DNA of 64,000 nt, from positions 744,001 to 808,000 of the forward strand of contig NZ_CP108080.1 of the NCBI RefSeq assembly GCF_036181745.1, read 5' to 3'. Both the position numbers and the translations under genes were made by a program. The DNA is from Streptomyces sp. NBC_00259. Its GTDB lineage: Bacteria > Actinomycetota > Actinomycetes > Streptomycetales > Streptomycetaceae. The notes beneath the pieces were generated by a model. The model ran no database searches, was not told the DNA's origin, and saw only the letters and a list, made by a program, of their open reading frames with translations. This document shows positions 35,488 to 45,403 of this stretch, in pieces; positions within the stretch are counted from its first letter, which is position 1; the number at the start of each line of letters is the position of its first letter.

Positions 35488-36566
35488 CCCCGACCCGCAG
35501 CACCCGCACCCGAAAGACGCCCGCGGTGTCGAAGCCTGCGAAGAAGGCCGCGACGGACAAGCAGAGCACGAGGACCAAGACGCCCGCCGAGCGGCAAGGC
35601 ACAGAGCACAGGGTGGACCTGCTGAAGGCCATGCTGCGCATCCGGCGCTTCGAGGAGCGTTGTGTCGAGCTGTACAGCGCCGCGAAGATCCGCGGCTTCG
35701 TCCACCTCTACATCGGCGAGGAGGCCGTCGCCGTAGGCGTCAACGAGGCGCTGACGCCCGAGGACGCGGTGGTCTCCACGTACCGCGAGCACGGCCACGC
35801 TCTCGCCCGCGGCATCACGGCCGAGGCCGTCATGGCGGAGATGTACGGCAAGACGACCGGCTGCAGCGGAGGCCGGGGCGGATCCATGCACCTGTTCGAC
35901 GCAAGCCGCCGCTTCTACGGTGGCAACGCCATTGTCGCCGGGGGTCTCCCCCTGGCCGCCGGCCTCGCCCTCGCCGACCGAATGCGCGGACAACCCGGCG
36001 TCACCTGCTGCTTCTTCGGCGACGGCGCCTTCGCCGAGGGCGAGTTCCACGAGACCGCCAACCTCGCCGCGCTCTGGAACCTGCCGCTACTGCTGGTCTG
36101 CGAGAACAACCTTTACGCCATGGGCACCGCCCTCGCACTGCACGAGGCCCAAACCGACCTGGCCATGCGCGCCGCCTCCTACGGCATGGTCGCCTGGGCC
36201 GTTGACGGCATGGACGTCGAAGCCGTCGATCAGGCCGCCCGCCGTGCCGCCGAAGCTGTCCGGGCAGGCGCAGGACCGCACTTCCTGGAGTTGCGCACCT
36301 ATCGCTTCCGTGCCCATTCCATGTACGACCCGGACCGCTACCGCGACAGGGCCGAGGTCGAGCGGTGGAAGGCCAGGGACCCGATCACTCGGCTCATCGA
36401 CGGCATGCGCGAGGACGGCGAGCTGGGCGACAAGGAGCTCACCCGGATCGAGCGCCAGGTCACCGACGAGCTGGATCGCGCCGTCACAGCGGCCGAAGAG
36501 GCGCCCGTAGAGCCGGTCGAAGACCTGTTGCGCCATGTCACCAGTGCCTCGGCGGAGGTGAGCTGA
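35484..36566 (+). CDS. pdhA: Pyruvate (2-oxo acid) dehydrogenase E1 alpha subunit
   Basis: A 360-residue thiamine-diphosphate enzyme subunit. The ThDP motif runs GDG to NN ([20 protein letters not shown], then CENN), about residues 178-207. The phosphorylation-loop region [15 protein letters not shown] is present. About 40 Lys/Thr-rich residues precede the catalytic domain. It is coupled to acs (4-bp overlap) and followed 2 bp later by E1 beta. Substrate by family is pyruvate, acetoin or a branched-chain oxo acid; the acetyl-CoA synthetase partner favours pyruvate or acetoin. Confidence 0.9.
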   Translation: MTPTRSTRTRKTPAVSKPAKKAATDKQSTRTKTPAERQGTEHRVDLLKAMLRIRRFEERCVELYSAAKIRGFVHLYIGEEAVAVGVNEALTPEDAVVSTYREHGHALARGITAEAVMAEMYGKTTGCSGGRGGSMHLFDASRRFYGGNAIVAGGLPLAAGLALADRMRGQPGVTCCFFGDGAFAEGEFHETANLAALWNLPLLLVCENNLYAMGTALALHEAQTDLAMRAASYGMVAWAVDGMDVEAVDQAARRAAEAVRAGAGPHFLELRTYRFRAHSMYDPDRYRDRAEVERWKARDPITRLIDGMREDGELGDKELTRIERQVTDELDRAVTAAEEAPVEPVEDLLRHVTSASAEVS

Positions 36567-36568
36567 CC

Positions 36569-37567
36569 ATGGGCACCGGTGGACGGTCCCAGGAACAGAA
36601 GACGACTTACCGAGAGGCGATGCGCGAGGCTCTGCGAGATGCCCTGCGCTCCGATGACCGCGTCTTCCTCATGGGCGAGGACGTGGGCCGGTACGGCGGC
36701 TGCTTCGGCGTCAGCCTCGGTCTGCTGGAGGAGTTCGGACCGGAACGGGTCCGCGACACCCCCCTGTCGGAATCCGCGTTCGTGGGCGCTGGCATCGGTT
36801 CCGCCCTGGCCGGCATGCGACCGATCGTGGAGATCATGACTGTCAACTTCAGCCTGCTGGCCCTCGACCAGATCCTCAACAACGCCGCCACGCTGTTGCA
36901 CATGTCGGGTGGGCAGTTGCCGGTACCGTTGGTGATCCGCATGACGACGGGCGCGGGCCGGCAGCTCGCCGCACAGCACTCGCACAGCCTGGAGGGCTGG
37001 TACGCGCACATTCCCGGCATCCGTGTGGTGGCTCCGGCCACCATCGAGGACGCCCGCCACATGCTGGCCCCGGCCCTGGCCGATCCCGACCCGGTGCTGA
37101 TCTTCGAGCACGGCGGCCTCTACAACGCCTCCGGTGAACTGGCCCCGCCCACCGCCCCCGTGGACCTGGATCACGCCGCGATCCGTCGGCCCGGTACCGA
37201 CATCTCCCTGATCACGTACGGCGGCTCACTGCCGAAGGCCCTCGCTGCGGCGGACGAGCTGGCCACCGAGGGCATCACCGCCGAGGTGATCGACCTGCGC
37301 TCGCTCCGGCCGCTCGACGACGCGACCGTCACCGCCTCGGTGGCCCGTACGCACCACGCGGTGGTCGTCGACGAGGCCTGGCGTACGGGCAGCCTCGCCG
37401 CGGAAGTGTCCGCCCGAATCGCCGAAGGGTCGTTCTACGAACTGGACGCCCCCGTGGAACGGGTGTGCAGCGCGGAGGTCCCTATTCCGTACGCCCGGCA
37501 GCTTGAGGAGGCGGCCTTGCCGCAGACCGCCGACATCATGGCAGCGGCGCACCGGGCGGTGGACTGA
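36569..37567 (+). CDS. pdhB: Pyruvate (2-oxo acid) dehydrogenase E1 beta subunit
   Basis: A 332-residue transketolase-like subunit pairing with E1 alpha. Visible are the ThDP-side motif [38 protein letters not shown] and the C-terminal domain with [20 protein letters not shown]. It starts after GGAGGTGAGC and is followed 2 bp later by the E2 gene, so the complex is made from one transcript. Confidence 0.92.
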   Translation: MGTGGRSQEQKTTYREAMREALRDALRSDDRVFLMGEDVGRYGGCFGVSLGLLEEFGPERVRDTPLSESAFVGAGIGSALAGMRPIVEIMTVNFSLLALDQILNNAATLLHMSGGQLPVPLVIRMTTGAGRQLAAQHSHSLEGWYAHIPGIRVVAPATIEDARHMLAPALADPDPVLIFEHGGLYNASGELAPPTAPVDLDHAAIRRPGTDISLITYGGSLPKALAAADELATEGITAEVIDLRSLRPLDDATVTASVARTHHAVVVDEAWRTGSLAAEVSARIAEGSFYELDAPVERVCSAEVPIPYARQLEEAALPQTADIMAAAHRAVD

Positions 37568-37569
37568 CC

Positions 37570-38910
37570 ATGGGAGAGTTCACCATGCCGTCCCTGGGCG
37601 CCGACATGGACGAGGGCACACTCCAGGAATGGCTGGTACAGCCCGGTGACCCGGTCCGCAAGGGCGACCCCGTCGCGGTCGTCGAGACCGCCAAGTCCAC
37701 CATCGAGGTGGAGTGCTTCGAGTCCGGGACGGTGAGAAGGCTGCTCGTCGAGCCGGGCACCACGGTGCCGGTCGGCACCGCGCTCGCGCTGATCGAAGCG
37801 TCCGACAAGGCCGTGGGGAAACGGCCGCCCCGGCCGCAGGCGCCGAAGCGCGCAACACCGCCCACCCAGTCAGAGCCCGCCCCCGTTCCTGTGCCGGCCG
37901 CTGCCCACGAACGCGGGCACACCGAAGCGGGCCCTTTGCTCCGACACCTCGCGGAGCGCATCGGCGTCGACCTGGAAACCCTTCACGGATCCGGGCCCGG
38001 AGGGCGTGTCACCCGGAGTGACGTCGATCGCGCGGCCGGGGCTGCCGCGCGGCCACCTCGGATCCGGGCCACTCCGCTGGCTCGACGGCTGGCCGCCGAA
38101 CTCGACGTCGATCTGGCCACAGTGACGGGGACGGGCAGCAACGGCGCCGTTCGTGCCGCAGATGTGCGAAAGGCGACACCAGGGGCGGCGCCGGCAGCCA
38201 CCACCGCGACACGCGTCGCCACTCCACTGCGCCCTGCCGAGGGTCGGGCACCCACGATGCGCCAGGCGATCGCCGCACTGATGACCCGCGCCAACCGGGA
38301 CATCCCTCACTACTACCTGTCCACGACCGTCGACATGGCCGCCGCCATGGACTGGCTGCACGAACACAACCGGCGCAGCCCGGTAGGCGAGCGGCTGCTT
38401 CCGGCAGCCCTGCTGCTCAAGGCAGCGGCCCGCGCGGCCCGGGAGGTGCCCGAACTCAACGGTTTCTGGGCCGAGGACCATTTCGTTCCGGGCGAGGGCA
38501 TACATCTCGGCGTTGCGGTGTCCCTGCGCGGTGGCGGGCTCGTTGCCCCCGCCCTGCACCATGCCGACGCTCTCGAACTCCCGCAGCTGATGGCCGGTCT
38601 GAAGGACCTGGTTGCCCGCGCGCGCACGGGTCGGCTGCGCGGATCCGAAGTATCCGACCCCACCATCACGGTCACCAACCTCGGGGACCAGGGTGTGGAG
38701 ACCGTCTTCGGCGTGATCTACCCGCCCCAAGTGGCCCTTGTCGGCTTCGGACGCGTCGTCGACCGGCCGTGCGCCGTCGACGGCCTGCTCGGCGTACGGC
38801 CCGTGGTCACCGCCACCCTGTCCGCCGACCACCGAGCGACGGACGGCGCTGTCGGCGGACGCTACCTGACAGCGGTCGACCGCCTCCTGCAGCACCCGGA
38901 GAAGCTGTGA
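37570..38910 (+). CDS. pdhC: Dihydrolipoyl acyltransferase (E2) with two subunit-binding domains
   Basis: A 446-residue E2. The lipoyl domain carries K42 in VVETAKSTIEVE. Two stretches look like peripheral subunit-binding domains: LAERIGVDLETLHGSGPGGR (from about 123) and LAAELDVDLATVTGTGSNGA (from about 176), whereas one is usual. The catalytic domain ends with the active-site H421 and D425 in SADHRATDGA. No E3 (dihydrolipoamide dehydrogenase) gene is in the operon, so it borrows the cell's general E3. The stop overlaps the carrier-protein start. Confidence 0.9.
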   Translation: MGEFTMPSLGADMDEGTLQEWLVQPGDPVRKGDPVAVVETAKSTIEVECFESGTVRRLLVEPGTTVPVGTALALIEASDKAVGKRPPRPQAPKRATPPTQSEPAPVPVPAAAHERGHTEAGPLLRHLAERIGVDLETLHGSGPGGRVTRSDVDRAAGAAARPPRIRATPLARRLAAELDVDLATVTGTGSNGAVRAADVRKATPGAAPAATTATRVATPLRPAEGRAPTMRQAIAALMTRANRDIPHYYLSTTVDMAAAMDWLHEHNRRSPVGERLLPAALLLKAAARAAREVPELNGFWAEDHFVPGEGIHLGVAVSLRGGGLVAPALHHADALELPQLMAGLKDLVARARTGRLRGSEVSDPTITVTNLGDQGVETVFGVIYPPQVALVGFGRVVDRPCAVDGLLGVRPVVTATLSADHRATDGAVGGRYLTAVDRLLQHPEKL

Positions 38911-39152
38911 ACCGAACCGAAGCACTCGATCTGGTCAAGGAATCCATCGCCCGCATCATCCCCGACGCCGACTTCGCCACTCTGGGGCCCGACGACTCGT
39001 TCCGCGACGTTCTGGAGATGGACTCACTGGACTTCCTGAGTTTCGTCGAGACTCTCAGTGAGCGGACCGGCGTCCGCATCGAGGACGAGGACACGCCGCA
39101 GCTCACCACGCTGTCCGGGAGCGCCGACTTCCTCATCACCCGCGCGGGGTGA
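38907..39152 (+). CDS. Acyl carrier protein
   Basis: An 81-residue phosphopantetheine carrier with the attachment Ser40 in LEMDSLDFLSFVETL. It starts with GTG overlapping the E2 stop (GTGA), so its synthesis is coupled to the dehydrogenase complex. An acyl carrier protein at the end of an acs-PDH operon is unusual; it could accept acyl groups made by these enzymes or help supply lipoyl groups. Neither can be decided from sequence. A hairpin follows. Confidence 0.88.
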   Translation: MNRTEALDLVKESIARIIPDADFATLGPDDSFRDVLEMDSLDFLSFVETLSERTGVRIEDEDTPQLTTLSGSADFLITRAG

Positions 39153-39184
39153 GTGCCGTGGTGATCCCGGGGACTGCGCCCGCT

Positions 39185-39207
39185 CGGCGCCGTACCCGAG
39201 GGCGCCG
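39185..39207. terminator. Hairpin between convergent carrier protein and CBS genes
   Basis: CGGCGCC (39185-39191) pairs with GGCGCCG (39201-39207), 9-base loop. It lies in the 81-bp gap between two convergent genes and can serve both. Confidence 0.55.
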
Positions 39208-39233
39208 GAGGCGGCGCTCACCGCCGGGCGTGG

Positions 39234-39653
39234 TCACGTCGCGGCGCAGACGACCTCCACGAAGTGGCCCACCTGCTCCTCCGGCAGGCGACGTGCGAGG
39301 TCCGCTTCACTGATCATGCCGACCAGGCGATGGTCCTCGATGACCGGCAGCCTCCGGATCTTGTGCTCTTCCATCGTGTGCAGGACCTGTTCCGTGTCGG
39401 CGTCGGCGTCGATCGTGATCGGTCTGCCCTGTTCCAGCATGCCCGCGGTCATGGTCTTCGGGTCCTTGCCCTTGGCCAGGCACTTCACCACGATGTCGCG
39501 GTCGGTGATGATCCCGTGGAGCCGGTCGTCCGGCCCGCAGATCGGAAGCGCTCCCACGTCCAACTCGCTCATCCGCCGCGCCGCGTCGGCCAGGGTCTCG
39601 CTCTCCTGGATGCAGGTGGCTCCGAGGTGCATGATGTCCCGTGCTGTGGTCAT
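39234..39653 (-). CDS. CBS-domain protein
   Basis: A 139-residue single CBS pair: ETLADAARRMSELDVGALPI with RLHGIITDRDIVVKCLA, and DTEQVLHTMEEHKIRRLPVI with RLVGMISEADLARRL. The ATG at 39653 follows GAAGGAG. Similar in layout to the gene at 31487 but not its nearest copy. An imperfect GGGCC-GAGC-AGCCA box lies 149-162 bp upstream. Confidence 0.87.
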   Translation of the reverse strand: MTTARDIMHLGATCIQESETLADAARRMSELDVGALPICGPDDRLHGIITDRDIVVKCLAKGKDPKTMTAGMLEQGRPITIDADADTEQVLHTMEEHKIRRLPVIEDHRLVGMISEADLARRLPEEQVGHFVEVVCAAT

Positions 39654-39801
39654 GGCCGTCTCCTTCGCATCGTAGGGTGCACGCCGGGAGAGCCCATGGA
39701 GCCTGGCCCGCCCCGACCGGTGTTCCCTCAGCCAGTGTGGGTTCTTGGCGTCCGGCACGCATGCTGACGAGGAGGTGGCGGCTCACCACCGCCGCCGTCG
39801 G

Positions 39802-39815
39802 GGGCCGAGCAGCCA
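39802..39815. promoter_or_regulatory. Imperfect GGRCC-N4-RGYCC box upstream of a CBS gene
   Basis: GGGCC-GAGC-AGCCA, with a further GC-rich repeat cluster to 39843. It is in the 274-bp gap between the minus-strand CBS gene and the rhodanese gene, whose stop faces it. Weaker than the other boxes. Confidence 0.35.
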
Positions 39816-39927
39816 CCGGGCCCCATAGAGGCCCGAGCGGCCCCGGCAAGGCACCTTGACCGGACTCCGCCCCCTCTCGCGGCGCCCGCGCGGCGGGGCG
39901 GGCCGCTTCGCGGATCGTCCTGTGGGC

Positions 39928-40868
<941 letters not shown>

Positions 40869-40915
40869 CGCGCCTCTGATACGGATCGCGCCACCCGTCG
40901 GCGCCACGCCGCACG

Positions 40916-41665
40916 TCATGCGAAGCTGCCGATCAGCATGAGGCCGGCGACCGCCAGCAGGATGCGGGCGAAGGTCCGCCGGAGTGTGTCGGCCTCCACC
41001 CTCCTCGACCAGCGTTTGCCGTCCCAGGCACCGAGGATCGCGGCCCCGGTGAAGGGGGCGATGACCGACCAGTCGAGCGCCTCCGCCGTGCCGGTGCGGG
41101 TGGCCAGGGCGGCGAGTGCGTTGGCGCTGATCACCAGCAGGCTGGTGCCGACGGCGGTTCGCATGTGCAGACCCAAGGTGGTGACGAGGGCCGGTACGGC
41201 GAGAAAGCCGCCGCCCACACCCAGTACGCCGGTGACGGCCCCGAGCCCGGCTCCGGCTGCCGCCGCGCGGCCCTTGCGCACGGCACAGCCGGCCTCGACC
41301 GCGCCGGTCGGCGTACGCAGCATCCGCACCGCCGCGAGAGCCGCGATTCCCGCGAACGCCCCGGTCAGCAGGGCAGGGGGCAGCCGGCCCGCGACCGCAC
41401 CGCCGAGTGCCGCAGGCAGCATGCCGGCGGCGGCGAAGAGCGTTCCCGTGCCCCACCGGACGTTGCCGTCGCGAGCGTGCGCATACAGACCGGCGGCGGA
41501 AGTCGCGGCGACGATGACGAGACTCGCAGTGGTGGCCGCGGCCGGAGTGAAGCCGAGCAGGTGGATCAGCGCCGGCACGGCCAGCACGGAGCCACCACCC
41601 CCGAGGGCCCCGAGCGCAAGCCCCACCACAGCACCGGAGGCCAAGGCGAGGAGCAGTGTACTCAC
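40916..41665 (-). CDS. TauE/SafE-family sulfur-anion exporter
   Basis: A 249-residue membrane protein with about eight hydrophobic segments and the family's paired motifs GLALGALGGGGSVLAVPALI and VTGVLGVGGGFLAVPALV. Members export sulfite, thiosulfate or other sulfur anions. It begins with GTG overlapping the stop of the upstream rhodanese frame (GTGA at 41665-41662). It should remove the sulfite produced by the persulfide dioxygenase upstream in the same operon. Confidence 0.88.
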   Translation of the reverse strand: MSTLLLALASGAVVGLALGALGGGGSVLAVPALIHLLGFTPAAATTASLVIVAATSAAGLYAHARDGNVRWGTGTLFAAAGMLPAALGGAVAGRLPPALLTGAFAGIAALAAVRMLRTPTGAVEAGCAVRKGRAAAAGAGLGAVTGVLGVGGGFLAVPALVTTLGLHMRTAVGTSLLVISANALAALATRTGTAEALDWSVIAPFTGAAILGAWDGKRWSRRVEADTLRRTFARILLAVAGLMLIGSFA

Positions 41666-42023
41666 GCGATCGTGCCGCCGTTCCCGCGTCCGTCCACCAC
41701 GGGCAGACCAGCCCGGCCCAGGCGAGCATGCCGCCGGTCACGTCCACGGCCGCCGAGCCACGCGCGGCCAGCAGTTCCGCGGCGCGCCGGGAGCGGTTGC
41801 CGGAACGGCATATCACCACCAGCGGCCGGCCTCGGGCGGGTGCCGGAAGCGCCGCTCCGGCGGCCAGCGCCGCCAACGGCAGATGGACGGCTCCCGGCGC
41901 ACGGCCGGCAGCCCACTCGTGCGCCTCGCGCACATCCAGCAGTACGGAACCGCCGGGGGCGAGAGTGCGTTCACGGGCTTCAGCGGGGTCGACCCGGCCT
42001 GGCCCTCGGCGGAAAAGATACAT
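41662..42023 (-). pseudogene. Small rhodanese gene with a one-base frameshift
   Basis: A single-domain rhodanese of about 120 codons with catalytic Cys in VVICRSGNRSRRAAELLAAR. Near 41718 the frame shifts: GGMLAWAG continues in another frame as AGLPVVDGRGNGGTIA and stops at 41662, in exact GTGA overlap with the TauE/SafE start. That tight fit shows the second frame is the ancestral end and that one base is missing. The active-site loop is before the shift, so a longer, misfolded C-terminus would result if the sequence is right. Confidence 0.8.
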
Positions 42024-42076
42024 GCCTCGCTCCTATTGACGAGTCGTCACGAGTCGGTGAGAGAGGGGCGATCCGG

Positions 42077-43444
42077 TCACGGTCGGCTCTCCATGACCGG
42101 CAGACCCGCCGCCCGGGCGGAGTCGAAGCCGTCGTCGATCGCGACCACATCGCGGCCGGCGGCGTCCAGCAGGGAGGCGGCGATCGCGGCCCGCATCCCG
42201 CCGGCGCAGTGGACCCACACGGTCCCGCTCGGTATCTGCCTGATCCGTGCGCGCAGTTCGTGCAGCGGCATGTGCAGCGAACCCTCGATACGGGCCCGGG
42301 CACGCTCGGAGTCGCGCCGTACGTCCAGGACGACCCGCTCCCCGTCCGCGCCCGCGGCGGCCAAGTCGGCGAAGGTGGCGCGCGGGAAGGACCGGAGCCG
42401 CTCGCCCTCACACACCCAGTCGGCCGGTGAACCCGTCGCCGCCGCAGCGGGCCGGTCGACACCCACCCTGACGAGCTCTCTCTGGGCACCGGCCAGCTGT
42501 TCAGCCGACTCGGCGAGCAGCGTGACGGACTTGCCCCAGGGGATCAGCCAGGCCAGTTGGGTGGCGAGCTGCCCGTCCGCCTCGAAGTTGAACGATCCGA
42601 CGACATGGCCGTCGGCGAAGGCGACACGGCTGCGCAGATCGACCACCCACTCACCGGCGGCCAGCCGCTCGGCAATCTCATGAGCGTCCGCAACGGCGGG
42701 CGGCATCAGGTCTACCGGCTCCGGGCCCCGCGCGTTCAGCGGGCCCATGTGGGCGTAGTAGGCGGGAATGTCATCCAGTCCCGCAAGCAGGTCCGCGACG
42801 AACGTGTCGGCGTCCTTGACCAGCGCATCATTGGTCGTTCGCTCCTTGCCGATGGTCGTCGCCTCCCCCTCGGCCTGCGCCGACGAGCAGAAACTGCCGA
42901 AGCCGTGGGTGGGCAGAACGGCCGTTTCGTCGGGCAGTTCGTCCGCCAGACGGTGCGCGGAGGCGTGCTGGGCGCGGGCCAGTCGCTCGGTCAGGCCGGG
43001 CTCGACCAGATCGGGACGGCCGACGGTGCCGATGAGCAGCGAACCACCGGTGAAGGCGGCGACCGGCTCCCCGGCCTCCTCGAGGACGTACGCGGTGTGG
43101 TGCGGAGTGTGGCCGGGTGTGGCCAGCGCGCGCAGCACCAGAGCGGCGTCGATCACGGTCCGGTCCCCGTCGGCGACCGGGATCCGGCGATACGAGACCC
43201 GCGCTCCCCCCGGCACCAGGTATGCGGCCCCGGTGACGCGGGCCAGCTCCAGGCCGCCGGTCACGTAGTCGTTGTGCACATGAGTCTCGGCGACGTGAGT
43301 GATCCGCACGCCACGGCGGCTCGCTGTCTCCAGCACCCGGTCGATGTCCCGCGGCGGATCGATGACCACGGCGCCGTTCGCGCCGCCGGCGAGATAACTG
43401 CGGTTGCCGAGCCCAGGGACCTCGATGGCGTCGATGAAGACCAC
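42077..43444 (-). CDS. Persulfide dioxygenase-like metallo-beta-lactamase fused to two rhodanese domains
   Basis: A 455-residue protein. The N-terminal metallo-beta-lactamase domain has the iron-binding motif THVHNDYVTGG (H55, H57, D59) and later GHTPHHTAY; enzymes of this type oxidise glutathione or mycothiol persulfide to sulfite. Two rhodanese domains follow: the first (VVDLRSRVAFADGHVVGSFN) lacks the catalytic Cys, the second has it in VHCAGGMRAAIAA. Start GTG at 43444 follows AAGGAG. Two CstR-type operators lie 25-73 bp upstream. It is the first gene of the dioxygenase-rhodanese-exporter operon. Confidence 0.9.
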   Translation of the reverse strand: MVFIDAIEVPGLGNRSYLAGGANGAVVIDPPRDIDRVLETASRRGVRITHVAETHVHNDYVTGGLELARVTGAAYLVPGGARVSYRRIPVADGDRTVIDAALVLRALATPGHTPHHTAYVLEEAGEPVAAFTGGSLLIGTVGRPDLVEPGLTERLARAQHASAHRLADELPDETAVLPTHGFGSFCSSAQAEGEATTIGKERTTNDALVKDADTFVADLLAGLDDIPAYYAHMGPLNARGPEPVDLMPPAVADAHEIAERLAAGEWVVDLRSRVAFADGHVVGSFNFEADGQLATQLAWLIPWGKSVTLLAESAEQLAGAQRELVRVGVDRPAAAATGSPADWVCEGERLRSFPRATFADLAAAGADGERVVLDVRRDSERARARIEGSLHMPLHELRARIRQIPSGTVWVHCAGGMRAAIAASLLDAAGRDVVAIDDGFDSARAAGLPVMESRP

Positions 43445-43468
43445 GGCGCTGCTCCTTTCGCAGGGTAG

Positions 43469-43517
43469 TACCCCGGGGGGTATATGCCCTACCGTAGCAG
43501 AATTACCCCCGGGGGTA
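43469..43517. promoter_or_regulatory. Two CsoR/CstR-type operators
   Basis: TACCCC-GG-GGGGTA (43469-43482) and TACCCCCGGGGGTA (43504-43517, perfect palindrome), 35 bp apart. They belong to the promoter of the persulfide dioxygenase operon. The remaining bases to 43712 show no gene. Confidence 0.8.
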
Positions 43518-43712
43518 TTTTGGAGATGCCCTTCGATCCCTGCACTGGCCCGGGCGCCGGCACCCGGGAAGGAGCCGCATCCGCGCGGTACGACCGCGGC
43601 ATTCGCGTCGAAGCAAGGTCGGCCGGCCGGATCACCACGCCTGGGTGTAATCGCCGCCCAAGGCCTCGGCACCGTCGCTGAACCGAGCCCATGGCCCCGA
43701 GCAGGCGGCAGC

Positions 43713-44345
43713 TCAGTGCTCCCGGATTCTCGATGGGACCGCCGCCCCCGGTGGACGCTCCGGTCTCAGCCGCGCCTGGACACGCATGACGACATGGCCG
43801 AGGCCGGACAGCGCGGCGGCGATCGCCAGGTCGGTGAGCGGAAGTGGCTCTGTCCCCAGCAGCTCCCGCAACGGAGGCAGGTAGACACCGGCTGCCTGGA
43901 GGCCCAGCGCCACGCCCACCAGAACCAGATCACCGGGTACGACCTCGGCAGCCGGGATGGATCGTTCCTCGCCGTCCCGCACCACTCTGGCGGCGGGGGC
44001 GCTCATGGCGGACAACGCGAGAACCGCTTGCTCCGCCCGCACTTCCTGCACGACGCCGACCGCGGTGTTCACCGCGATCACGAGCAGAATCACGGTGGCA
44101 TCGGTGAGATCTCCGGTGGCGATCGTCAGAGCGGCGGCCACGAGCAGGACCAGGATCAGCGGGTCGCGCAGTTGCTGCAGCACCCGCCGCCACACGGGGG
44201 TCCGCGGCTCCTCCGGGATCTCGTTCGGCCCGTAGAACGTCAGTCGCCGTGCGGCCTCGTCCAGCGACAGACCACCCGCCCCCGGTGGCGTGCTCCGGAG
44301 GTCGTCGACGTCCGGAGCGGGCCTCCGGCCCCTGGGCTGGTTCAC
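43713..44345 (-). pseudogene. P-type ATPase with its catalytic middle deleted in frame
   Basis: The N-terminal part of a cation P-type ATPase is clear (GLSLDEAARRLTFYGPNEIP, first two membrane helices, then the actuator start VRDGEERSIPAAEVVPGDLV). It then joins directly to a C-terminal membrane segment (QAAGVYLPPLRELLGTEPLP). The TGES, DKTGT and TGDG motifs, some 500-600 residues, are missing, while the frame stays open. The start is uncertain (GTG at 44345 used). No pump activity is possible. Confidence 0.8.
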
Positions 44346-44628
44346 TGCCTCGGCGGAGGTGCGTCTCCACGGCAATCGCGAGCCCTCCGAAGAACGCTGA
44401 GGCGAGATGCGCGGGCTCCGTGATCTCGTCGCTCGTCGTCGCGAACGAAGGCCGTGAGGGGACTGGAGGCCGTGCGGGGAGTGTCCGAACCGGTCTGTCC
44501 ACCGATTGCCATCAGCCACTCCCGTAGTGTGCCGAGCCACGCCCCTCAGGACGGGACCCGACTTGTCAGCCACAAAGCCCAGCCACGATCGCCAGTCGCC
44601 GCCTCACCAGCCCAGGCAGGCATCCCGG

Positions 44629-45222
44629 TCAGTCAGGAGGGATGAGGAGCGCGTCAATGAAGTAGACGGTGGCATTGGCGGTGGTGACGTTGCCGCAGAC
44701 AACGTCTGCCACGTCATTGACCTTGTACGAGGTACCCGAGCCTGAGGTGGTGAGCTCGGAGCCTTCCAGTGTCTTGAACGAGCCGTTCGGCAGTTGACCC
44801 GGGGTGATGTTGTCGTCCACCACATGGTAGGTCAACACCTTCTTCAACTGGTCCGGGTCGTTCAACAGCGAGTCGCGCTGTGCCTCGGACAAGCTGTTGA
44901 AAGCGTGGTTGGTAGGCGCAAAGAGGGTGATGTTGTTCGATTGGTTGAGGGTGTTGTCCAGCCTGGCCTTCGTCAATGCCGACGACAGCTGTGCCAGCTG
45001 GCGGCTTCCTGCCGCAGCATCCGCCACCTTCTGCTTGGCCATGGTGGCGGCACTGCCTTCTCCACTCTTGGGCAGTTCCGAGCAGTCGGGGCCGAACGTT
45101 CCCGTCGGACTGGGAACCGGCTCCTGTGCGTAGGTCTGCGGGGCGAATGCACCGAGCGAGAGCGGAACCACGACTGCTGTCGCGATGGCGGCCTCCGCCA
45201 TTCGCTTTCCCATGAAGCCCAT
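44629..45222 (-). CDS. Secreted fasciclin-domain protein (MPT70-like)
   Basis: A 197-residue exported protein. The first 33 residues form a Sec signal (IATAVVVPLSLGAFAPQTYA, cut probable after ...TYA). The rest is one FAS1 domain (NNITLFAPTNHAFNSL, then VLTYHVVDDNITPGQL, then TTANATVYFIDALL), as in mycobacterial MPT70/MPT83. FAS1 domains mediate adhesion or matrix contacts. The ATG at 45222 has GAGGAGG upstream. It follows the GH65 gene by 181 bp on the same strand. An inverted repeat GGGAC-AGC-GTCCC (45285-45297) lies in its upstream region. Confidence 0.88.
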   Translation of the reverse strand: MGFMGKRMAEAAIATAVVVPLSLGAFAPQTYAQEPVPSPTGTFGPDCSELPKSGEGSAATMAKQKVADAAAGSRQLAQLSSALTKARLDNTLNQSNNITLFAPTNHAFNSLSEAQRDSLLNDPDQLKKVLTYHVVDDNITPGQLPNGSFKTLEGSELTTSGSGTSYKVNDVADVVCGNVTTANATVYFIDALLIPPD

Positions 45223-45403
45223 CGTGAATCCTCCTCGAGGGACGGCCTTGTGGGCGTGCCGCCCATGGCCGCCCGACCGGCCATGGGACAGCGTCCCTTC
45301 CACGTAACCAGCCCCCACCGGGGAGCGCACCTCAGGCTCGTGAAACCCACGGCGACCGGGGCCCTGGACCGCTGATCTGCTCACCGCCGTCCTCAGGAAG
45401 GGG

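Noticed and set aside
45285..45297. GGGAC-AGC-GTCCC upstream of the fasciclin gene as another island box
   Set aside because: The spacer is 3 bp, not 4, which changes helical phasing; kept only as a note on that gene.
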